DNA of 5,228 nucleotides from assembly GCA_030152225.1 (NCBI GenBank), contig JASLHL010000205.1, forward strand, positions 1 through 5,228, given 5' to 3'. A program made the position numbers and the translations under genes. The notes under the pieces were generated by a model that saw nothing but the letters and a program-made list of their open reading frames with translations, did no database searches and was not told the origin of the DNA. Source of the stretch: Flavobacterium sp. Its GTDB lineage: Bacteria; Bacteroidota; Bacteroidia; Flavobacteriales; Flavobacteriaceae. Shown here piece by piece: positions 1-5,228 of this stretch (positions are counted from its first letter, which is position 1; every line of letters starts with the position of its first letter).

Positions 1-755
1 TAAATCTCCACGCGTTTCTGTTCATAATCAGCGGAAGTATCAAAGATAAAATCCAATTTTCCATCCTCATCCAAATCTCCAACGAATAACAGTTGTACAA
101 AAGTGTCATTGAAATGTGGAATATCGAGTAACAGTTGTTCCTCATTGCCATCAATACTCAAATACAACTTGTAATTTTCAAACTGTTTAAAAGTCTTTTC
201 CACCTCTTCATCATCAGTATAGAGGTAAGCGCTGATTTCTTTACCTTCTGCTCTTAAAACGTACGTTTTGCCCTTAAAAACGTATTCCTGTGGTGTGTTG
301 GCCCAAAGCGGAGTCTTACTTAGGGTTAAAGATTCTTTTTTTCCTTTACCTATCGCTGTCGTTTCACTCAAAAAGAACAACGGTTGCACTTCTTCTTTTG
401 CAAAAACGCCAATGACGATAGATTCTGTACATTCATTCAGTTCTTCTTCTATAGCATAAGCCACTTTTCTCACTTGAAATTGCCCTTTGGTTTCAAACAA
501 TCCCATCCAAGAACGATCGATTTTACTCACTTCTTCTCCGTAAAACTCTTTGTCATAAAACATCGGCAATAACACATCGACTTGGAGATATGCTTCTTTG
601 TCGATCACTTTTTTCTCCGTACTAACTGGCGATCCAGCGTCTTCTATACTTACCCGTTCTACAGCTGTATTTGGTGTTTCTGGTGGGGTAGGTGTCGTCG
701 TATCTTTACACGAAATAAACGCCAACATCACGGCTAGTATACATCCTTTTTTCAT
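1..755 (-). CDS. Lipoprotein of unknown function with a C-terminal D-x-D-x-D-G calcium-loop-like motif; 3' end cut by window edge
   Basis: Reading back from the ATG at 755 gives 251 codons with no stop up to the left edge, so the 3' end is outside the window. The protein begins MKKGCILAVMLAFISC, a short lipoprotein signal with a lipobox-like FIS-C and the acylated Cys at residue 16. A Thr/Pro-rich linker follows (about residues 18-32). Near the visible end, residues 226-235 read GDLDEDGKLD, with Asp at 227, 229, 231 and 235. This resembles the calcium loops of FG-GAP/VCBS or dockerin-like repeats, in the 'GDLDxDGKxDxIxD' form common in Bacteroidota surface proteins. The K-D directly after the lipidated Cys is weakly like the acidic surface-export signal of flavobacterial lipoproteins. 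The likely location is therefore the outer membrane, possibly cell-surface. No enzyme family was recognised. No Shine-Dalgarno precedes the ATG; the leader is A-rich. The next bases on this strand are TA, so one more base would decide between Tyr and a stop. Similar proteins as I recall them run on a little further, so Tyr is more likely. Confidence 0.85.
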   Translation of the reverse strand, partial: MKKGCILAVMLAFISCKDTTTPTPPETPNTAVERVSIEDAGSPVSTEKKVIDKEAYLQVDVLLPMFYDKEFYGEEVSKIDRSWMGLFETKGQFQVRKVAYAIEEELNECTESIVIGVFAKEEVQPLFFLSETTAIGKGKKESLTLSKTPLWANTPQEYVFKGKTYVLRAEGKEISAYLYTDDEEVEKTFKQFENYKLYLSIDGNEEQLLLDIPHFNDTFVQLLFVGDLDEDGKLDFIFDTSADYEQKRVEI

Positions 756-786
756 CGTATTTTTTGGTTCTAAATAGTTTTTTGAC

Positions 787-820
787 AAAAAAAAGACTAC
801 CCCAAGATGAGATAGTCTTT
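787..820 (-). terminator. Rho-independent terminator of lepA
   Basis: On the minus strand, AAAGACTATCTC and GGGGTAGTCTTT form a 12-bp stem around a 5-base loop (804-808). Two of the pairs are G-U, and the stem runs into a tract of eight T (plus-strand A at 787-794). The stem starts about 20 bases after the lepA stop codon. Read on the plus strand, the two G-U pairs become C-A mismatches and no T tract follows the 3' arm, so the structure works best for minus-strand transcription. It should end the lepA message before the downstream lipoprotein gene. Confidence 0.85.
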
Positions 821-840
821 ATATCGAACGAATAATCGTT

Positions 841-2637
841 TTAGTCGTTTAATTTTAATACAGCCATAAAAGCTTCTTGTGGGATTTCCACGTTACCTAC
901 TTGACGCATGCGTTTTTTACCTGCTTTTTGTTTTTCCAATAATTTACGCTTACGCGAGATATCCCCTCCGTAACATTTTGCTGTTACGTCTTTACGCAAG
1001 GCTTTTACTGTTTCACGAGCGATTACTTTCACTCCAATAGCTGCCTGAATCGGAATATCGAATTGTTGACGTGGGATCAATTCTTTTAATTTCTCACACA
1101 TTTTCTTTCCAATGTGATATGCGTTATCCGCGTGCATCAAAGCAGAAAGAGCATCCACCACGTTTGCATTCAACATCACGTCTACTTTAACTAAGTTCGA
1201 AGTACGCATTCCAATAGGCGAGTAATCAAACGAAGCATATCCTTTGGATACGGTTTTCAATCGATCGTAAAAATCGAATACAATCTCAGCCAATGGCATA
1301 TCGAACATCAACTCTACACGGTCTTCAGTTAAATACGTTTGGTTGGTGATGATTCCGCGTTTTTCGATACACAAACTCATTACTGGGCCTACGAAGTCCG
1401 CTTTTGTAATGATGGTTGCTTTGATATACGGTTCTTCTACACGTTCTAATTTGGAAGGTTCTGGCAAATCAGAAGGATTGTTTACCACGATTGGCGTTTC
1501 CGGATCTTTCTTCGTATACGCTAAATACGATACGTTGGGAACTGTTGTAATCACCGTCATATTAAACTCTCTTTCTAAACGCTCTTGAATAATTTCCATG
1601 TGTAACATCCCTAAGAATCCACAGCGGAAACCAAATCCTAAAGCAGCCGAACTTTCAGCAGCAAACACTAAAGAAGCATCGTTCAATTGCAATTTCTCCA
1701 TCGAGTTACGCAATTCTTCATAATCTTCAGTATCTACAGGATAAATACCCGCGAATACCATTGGTTTTACGTTTTCAAATCCTTCAATCATGTTTTGAGT
1801 AGGATTTTTCGCATCGGTCAAGGTATCCCCAACTTTTACTTCTTTTGCCTCTTTAATACCTGAAATCAAGTATCCAACATCTCCACTAGAGATCACTTGT
1901 TTAGGCACTTGATTTAACTTTAACGTACCAATCTCATCTGCAAAATACTCCTTGCCCGTCGCCATGAACTTAATTTTCTGCCCCTTAGTAATTTTTCCGT
2001 TAATTACACGGAAGATTACCTCAATCCCTCTAAAAGGATTGTATACAGAGTCGAAAACAAGCGCTTGTAAAGGCTCATCTACATTTCCTTTTGGCGCAGG
2101 AACTCTTTCAATGATCGCTGCTAATATCTCTTCTACTCCCAATCCTGTTTTACCAGAAGCAGGAATAATCTCTTCGTAATCACAACCCAATAGGTTGACA
2201 ATGTCGTCGCTTACTTCTTCTGGATTCGCACTTGGCAAGTCAATCTTATTTAAAACAGGAATAATCGTTAAATCATTCTCTAAGGCTAAATACAAGTTTG
2301 AAATGGTTTGTGCTTGAATACTTTGAGCCGCATCTACAATTAATAACGCACCCTCACAAGCCGCAATAGATCTAGAAACTTCGTAAGAGAAATCTACGTG
2401 TCCGGGTGTGTCAATTAAGTTTAATATATATTTTTCGCCTTTGTATTCATACTCCATTTGGATCGCATGAGATTTAATTGTAATCCCTCGCTCACGCTCC
2501 AAATCCATACTATCCAAAAGCTGATTTTGTTGCTCACGCGCACTTACCGTTTGTGTAGCATCCAACAAACGATCTGCTAACGTACTCTTTCCATGGTCAA
2601 TGTGAGCAATAATACAAAAGTTTCTAATGTTCTTCAT
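841..2637 (-). CDS. lepA: Elongation factor 4 (LepA), ribosome-associated translational GTPase
   Basis: LepA/EF4 is a cytoplasmic GTPase that binds the ribosome. It has been linked to back-translocation of stalled ribosomes and to initiation or 30S assembly. All GTPase motifs are present (numbered from the Met at 2637): G1 AHIDHGKS 11-18, G2 RGITI 50-54, G3 DTPGH 76-80 with the catalytic-type His 80, G4 NKID 130-133, G5 SGK 161-163. Then come the beta-barrel domain II (about 188-280), the EF-G-like domain III including [16 protein letters not shown] (334-349), domain V (about 404-480), and the LepA-specific basic C-terminal domain ending KLND (about 490-598). EF-G domain IV is absent, as expected. 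The start chosen gives MKNIRNF and 598 residues, matching family length (E. coli about 599). An in-frame ATG five codons upstream at 2652 would add MDITK and cannot be excluded, since neither start has a Shine-Dalgarno. The gene looks intact and monocistronic: its own upstream region on one side, a terminator on the other. Confidence 0.98.
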   Translation of the reverse strand: MKNIRNFCIIAHIDHGKSTLADRLLDATQTVSAREQQNQLLDSMDLERERGITIKSHAIQMEYEYKGEKYILNLIDTPGHVDFSYEVSRSIAACEGALLIVDAAQSIQAQTISNLYLALENDLTIIPVLNKIDLPSANPEEVSDDIVNLLGCDYEEIIPASGKTGLGVEEILAAIIERVPAPKGNVDEPLQALVFDSVYNPFRGIEVIFRVINGKITKGQKIKFMATGKEYFADEIGTLKLNQVPKQVISSGDVGYLISGIKEAKEVKVGDTLTDAKNPTQNMIEGFENVKPMVFAGIYPVDTEDYEELRNSMEKLQLNDASLVFAAESSAALGFGFRCGFLGMLHMEIIQERLEREFNMTVITTVPNVSYLAYTKKDPETPIVVNNPSDLPEPSKLERVEEPYIKATIITKADFVGPVMSLCIEKRGIITNQTYLTEDRVELMFDMPLAEIVFDFYDRLKTVSKGYASFDYSPIGMRTSNLVKVDVMLNANVVDALSALMHADNAYHIGKKMCEKLKELIPRQQFDIPIQAAIGVKVIARETVKALRKDVTAKCYGGDISRKRKLLEKQKAGKKRMRQVGNVEIPQEAFMAVLKLND

Positions 2638-2756
2638 CTTGGTTATATCCATTATTATAAGATCAGTAAAGTAAAAAGTCAGAAGAAATAGGACTTCTTA
2701 TCCCCGTGATCTAAGTTGTAAGACTTTCGTTTTATTTTAATTACAAACAATACGCC

Positions 2757-2773
2757 TATATTTTGCAAATATA
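2757..2773 (-). promoter_or_regulatory. Putative lepA -7 box (TATATTTG) embedded in a palindrome
   Basis: On the minus strand, 2773-2766 reads TATATTTG, a full match to the Bacteroidetes -7 consensus TAnnTTTG. Transcription from it would start near 2760 and leave a leader of roughly 120 bases before lepA. The box is half of an inverted repeat, TATATTT-TGC-AAATATA (2757-2773). No TTTG -33 element is present at the usual 19-21 base spacing (the minus-strand bases there read about CCGT). The promoter call is therefore tentative. The symmetry could mark an operator or be chance in AT-rich DNA. Confidence 0.35.
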
Positions 2774-2923
2774 CTTTAAAGTTTGAATTTTTGACGGAGA
2801 TATTCACTTTTAATCGCGAGAAAGTAAACGTTTTTTTTTCATAGACAAGCAAAGAGAAGAACGCGCTTGCTCTTTTGAAAATAAAAATTGATCGTATACC
2901 TGTATAATATTCCAACATCCGTA

Positions 2924-2955
2924 TTCGTTTCCTCGGAAGTTTTTCCGTACTTTAG
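2924..2955 (+). promoter_or_regulatory. Putative Bacteroidetes-type promoter of the propeller lipoprotein gene
   Basis: TTCG at 2924-2927 (consensus TTTG, one mismatch) is followed after 20 bases by TACTTTAG at 2948-2955 (consensus TAnnTTTG, one mismatch in the fixed positions). Spacing and position suit the -33/-7 elements of the Bacteroidetes primary sigma factor. Transcription would start about 15 bases before the ATG at 2976, giving a very short leader without a Shine-Dalgarno, which is usual in this phylum. Two mismatches in AT-rich DNA keep confidence moderate. Confidence 0.4.
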
Positions 2956-2975
2956 TTTACAAAATTTACGCTAGT

Positions 2976-3857
2976 ATGAAAAAGTTTGTCCCTCTCGTTG
3001 TTTTTGTCTTCAGCTCTTTGGTTAGTTGCAGTCAGAAGAGTGAAGTTATCCAAGATTATACCACACTTCCCTCGTTTTTAAAAGAAGTTTCAGGCATGTC
3101 TTATGACGCAAATTCACATTCCTTTTGGGTACTACAAGATAGTGGAAATAAAAGTGAATTATATCAAATTGACTCCTTGGGTCAGCTAATGCACACCCTA
3201 AAAATAAACAACCAAAAAAATAGAGATTGGGAAGAGTTAACCACTGATACAGATGGGAATTTATACATTGGCGATTTTGGAAACAACAAGAACAGTCGTC
3301 GAGATTTACAAATTATCAAGATCAACAAAAACAACTTAACGGCTACCTCAACCGAGGCAGACTACGTCATTACCTTTGAATATCCGGAGCAAAAAGAATT
3401 TCCACCCAAAGCAACCGAGATGCTCTATGATGCGGAAGCTTTTTTCTACTACGACGACCATTTTTACCTCTTCACTAAAAACAGAAGCAAGGCCTTTGAT
3501 GGTACGTCTTTGGTTTATAAAATCCCCAATGAGGCTGGACATCACCAAGCCGAATACGTACAGACCTTTCGCGGCTGTAATGTCTACAAACACTGCGCTA
3601 TTACTGGAGCAGCATTAAGCCCTGATCAAAAGACCTTTGTCTTATTGTCACACACCAAACTTTGGGTCATTGACAACTTCAATCCCAATGCTATTCTCGA
3701 TGGAAAAATAGAAGTACACAAACTTTATCACGATACTCAAAAAGAAGCTGTCACTTTTGGCGATGACAGCACTTTATATATTGCTGATGAAGTCAAAAAG
3801 AAGTCGGGAGGCAAGATTTACAAGTTAGACTTGAATCAACTAAAACCCAAACCCTAA
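2976..3857 (+). CDS. Lipoprotein with a beta-propeller-like (SdiA-regulated/phytase-like) fold, function unknown
   Basis: This complete 293-residue protein starts MKKFVPLVVFVFSSLVSC, a lipoprotein signal peptide with lipobox LVS-C and the acylated Cys at residue 18. It is probably anchored in the outer membrane facing the periplasm, since no acidic export tag follows the Cys. The rest shows about five degenerate repeats, each with a small or acidic turn, a short strand, and an F/Y/L-rich strand, most of them ending in Asp: residues 37-55 (EVSGMSY...FWVLQD), 85-100 (WEELTTD...LYIGD), 152-168 (DAEAFFY...FYLFTK), 208-226 (AITGAAL...FVLLSH) and 256-271 (KEAVTF...LYIAD). This is the layout of a beta-propeller and resembles the SdiA-regulated and phytase-like esterase families. 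The best-conserved stretch, NRDWEELTTD with GDFGNN (82-104), is likely the ligand or metal site, by inference. Two Cys (201, 207) could form a disulphide. No catalytic activity can be assigned. Its last 18 bases overlap the 3' end of the convergent barrel gene. Confidence 0.9.
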   Translation: MKKFVPLVVFVFSSLVSCSQKSEVIQDYTTLPSFLKEVSGMSYDANSHSFWVLQDSGNKSELYQIDSLGQLMHTLKINNQKNRDWEELTTDTDGNLYIGDFGNNKNSRRDLQIIKINKNNLTATSTEADYVITFEYPEQKEFPPKATEMLYDAEAFFYYDDHFYLFTKNRSKAFDGTSLVYKIPNEAGHHQAEYVQTFRGCNVYKHCAITGAALSPDQKTFVLLSHTKLWVIDNFNPNAILDGKIEVHKLYHDTQKEAVTFGDDSTLYIADEVKKKSGGKIYKLDLNQLKPKP

Positions 3858-5228
3858 TCCGAAGACGAATCGTCCACCATCTTTACTGTAAAAATATGAA
3901 CAGTGTAGGGTCGCTTGTTCGATTGCATTGACCCATAATCCTGCTCCATATGCATTATGCCATTTGGATGATTGTTCCATTGGAGTCCAAACGCGTCCAT
4001 AATCGAATCCGGCATATACCCCATAGGACATTGGAATGAATCCTGCGGTGAATTGTCCTGCGTTAAAACGCAAGTCTGTCGTTTGTACAAAAGAGGTTTT
4101 CCCTGTAAATCGCTCGGGTCTAAATCCCCTTAAATTGGTATTTCCTCCAATGGTAGCCCCATGATAGAAATCGTAGTTGGAATTTAATCGCGTTTGATAG
4201 GTAAAATTCGTTGCCAAAATCAAGCGTTCACTGCGCTCTAAATAGTGTGCAAAGCTCACTTTGGCATCGAGGAACGGAAAGTTTTGCTTGCTGTCTTCTA
4301 GATTCGTTCTCCATCCCACTGTGGTGTGAAAAGCAAATCCCTTTGTCGGGTTTGCCTGATTGTTATACTGTTGAAAATCATAGGTAGCCTGAAGGGTTCC
4401 GTATTGTTGAAAATCAAATACTTTCTGATCCACTACATCTGGACTACTCGTAATAAATCGATTGGATTTATCTTGCACTTTCATGGCTTTATACTCGGCA
4501 TTTACTTCAAAAGAACCACCATTTTCGCCCTGATATTTATAGCCTGGTGCAACGGTATAGCTCTCGATTCTAACGCGTTTGTATTCATCCCCCATTTCGT
4601 CGTCAAAATACGCCGTCTCATTCCCTATGCCATAGTAATTCACTGCAAAATTAGGACTGGTTGCTCTTCCGCTTAATGTAAAGCCCCAATTATTCGTTGC
4701 ATTGGGAAAATGCCCTTTATATTCTGCCTCTACTCCTTTGGTATTGAAAGAATAGAACCCTTTGATTACGTGTTTTGCACTATAGGGATCTTGTACAAAC
4801 TTTCTGCGTGTTGAGGAATACAAGAAGCCCAATTTCACTCCATCTTCTGGGTTATAACCCACATTAGGCAAGAGCATATTAATGGTCAAAGGCAGTTTCT
4901 CGTAATTAAAATTATTTAGATCATAGCGATTGGTAAAATGGTGCTTCGCTTTTACTCCTTCTTCGGCTATTTCATTTTTCTTATCAGCATAATCGTATAC
5001 AACCACATTTTTCGCTTGTTCTACTTGGAAGGTGTCTTTATTCTTCCCACCAATTAAACGCAATTTGATGGGCGCTTTTTTACTTCCCTCTACGATAAAA
5101 GTGTCTTCGTCATTCAATCCATACACCCAAATTTCTTTGGTTTCATTTGGGTAATACGTTTTCATCAACAGGGGTTCTGGTCCTGATTTTTTCTCTCTAA
5201 ACTGCATCACATGAACCGAACCATCTTC
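3840..5228 (-). CDS. C-terminal part of an Omp85-superfamily (BamA/TamA-like) outer-membrane barrel protein, possibly phosphoesterase-fused; 5' end beyond window
   Basis: The frame is open from the right edge to the TAG at 3840-3842, giving 462 residues of a longer protein. A GTG at 5210 would give a shorter reading, but the frame continues upstream of it (EDGSVHV...), so I treat it as internal. Fragment residues about 36-48 (YGLNDEDTFIVEG) and 60-69 (GGKNKDTFQV) are two imperfect G-x-x-x-D-T-F repeats, reminiscent of RTX-like calcium turns. From about residue 115 the chain becomes alternating aromatic and polar strands typical of a 16-strand barrel. LRGF at 366-369 matches the conserved (V/I/L)RG(F/Y) loop-6 motif of Omp85 proteins, P-T-K-G (294-297) is also typical, and the protein ends GLGFGF with a terminal Phe, as in the outer-membrane beta-signal. 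No POTRA domain is visible in front of the barrel. As I recall, large Bacteroidota proteins with this tail often carry an N-terminal calcineurin-like metallophosphoesterase. That part is not in the window and remains inference. Confidence 0.85.
   Translation of the reverse strand, partial: EDGSVHVMQFREKKSGPEPLLMKTYYPNETKEIWVYGLNDEDTFIVEGSKKAPIKLRLIGGKNKDTFQVEQAKNVVVYDYADKKNEIAEEGVKAKHHFTNRYDLNNFNYEKLPLTINMLLPNVGYNPEDGVKLGFLYSSTRRKFVQDPYSAKHVIKGFYSFNTKGVEAEYKGHFPNATNNWGFTLSGRATSPNFAVNYYGIGNETAYFDDEMGDEYKRVRIESYTVAPGYKYQGENGGSFEVNAEYKAMKVQDKSNRFITSSPDVVDQKVFDFQQYGTLQATYDFQQYNNQANPTKGFAFHTTVGWRTNLEDSKQNFPFLDAKVSFAHYLERSERLILATNFTYQTRLNSNYDFYHGATIGGNTNLRGFRPERFTGKTSFVQTTDLRFNAGQFTAGFIPMSYGVYAGFDYGRVWTPMEQSSKWHNAYGAGLWVNAIEQATLHCSYFYSKDGGRFVFGLGFGF

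Larger units (their letters stand above)
2638..2975. other. Divergent intergenic region between lepA and the propeller lipoprotein gene
   Basis: This AT-rich stretch of about 340 bases separates two divergently transcribed genes. It contains a palindrome at 2757-2773 that includes a TAnnTTTG-type box on the minus strand, and a promoter-like pair for the plus-strand gene at 2924-2955. A run of nine T lies at 2831-2839. A 79-codon open frame on the minus strand (2679-2918) has a low-complexity Lys/Phe/Ser/Val-rich translation, no recognisable family, and covers the presumed lepA promoter, so I do not call it a gene. I found no tRNA, riboswitch-like structure or strong terminator hairpin here. 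Confidence 0.6.

Noticed and set aside
87..138. Direct repeat TAACAGTTGT at 87-96 and 129-138
   Set aside because: Both copies fall in the coding frame and encode the same short Gln-Leu-Leu stretch 14 codons apart. This is best explained by amino-acid repetition rather than a DNA element.
1343..1588. Plus-strand open frames inside lepA (1343-1588 and 1952-2179)
   Set aside because: Both lie antisense to strongly conserved lepA coding sequence and have no recognisable protein features.
2676..2696. AAGTC/GACTT inverted repeat in the lepA leader, considered as an attenuator
   Set aside because: A 5-bp stem with an 11-base loop is too weak, and no leader peptide or alternative pairing is evident.
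2831..2839. Run of nine T, considered as a phase-variable tract
   Set aside because: It lies outside any gene and outside the spacing of the putative promoters, and such runs are common by chance in AT-rich intergenic DNA.
2846..2877. Possible hairpins: CAAGC with GCTTG, or AAAGAG with CTCTTT
   Set aside because: The stems are only 5-6 bp with 13-14 base loops, compete with each other, and have no following T tract on either strand, so they do not support a terminator or structured RNA.
2679..2918. 79-codon open frame on the minus strand upstream of lepA
   Set aside because: Its translation is low-complexity, AT-driven Lys/Phe/Ser/Val-rich sequence with no family resemblance, and it spans the likely lepA promoter and leader.
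4326..4676. 116-codon plus-strand open frame inside the barrel gene
   Set aside because: It is antisense to a clearly coding barrel region. Its hydrophobic, Ile-rich translation is what antisense reading of such a gene yields, and no start signals are evident.
5208..5210. GTG as the start of the barrel protein
   Set aside because: The frame stays open upstream to the window edge, and the residues before it continue naturally into the following domain, so the true start is outside the window.

Overview
This window looks like ordinary chromosome from a member of the Bacteroidota, most likely a flavobacterium (Flavobacteriaceae). The evidence is a LepA protein that reads as typically flavobacterial throughout, AT-rich intergenic DNA, no Shine-Dalgarno sequences before the visible starts, promoter-like boxes of the Bacteroidetes TTTG / TAnnTTTG type, two short-signal lipoproteins, and an outer-membrane barrel ending in Phe. 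A genus such as Myroides is possible but is only a guess from protein similarity. I see no mobile element, CRISPR array, tRNA, rRNA or prophage signal.

Layout, left to right. (1) Positions 1-755, minus strand: a lipoprotein gene whose 3' end lies beyond the left edge. It carries a calcium-loop-like D-x-D-x-D-G motif near the window edge and was recovered by translating back from the ATG at 755. (2) Positions 787-820: a good intrinsic terminator on the minus strand, just after lepA. (3) Positions 841-2637, minus: lepA (elongation factor 4), complete and intact. (4) Positions 2638-2975: a divergent intergenic region. It holds a TAnnTTTG-like box for lepA inside a short palindrome and a plausible promoter for the next gene. 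(5) Positions 2976-3857, plus: a lipoprotein with about five beta-propeller-like repeats, of unknown substrate. (6) Positions 3840-5228, minus: the C-terminal 462 residues of a larger protein. It has two imperfect G-x-x-D-x-D-x-F repeats followed by an Omp85 (BamA/TamA-like) outer-membrane barrel. Its 5' end lies beyond the right edge.

Only lepA has an established role, in translation. The other three products are predicted to sit in the cell envelope: two lipid-anchored proteins and one integral outer-membrane barrel. The propeller lipoprotein and the barrel gene converge and overlap by 18 bp at their 3' ends, with no terminator hairpin between them. This is the most distinctive arrangement here. 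I found no convincing evidence of a new multi-gene system. The items most worth a follow-up are the Omp85 fusion protein, the propeller lipoprotein and their antisense overlap.
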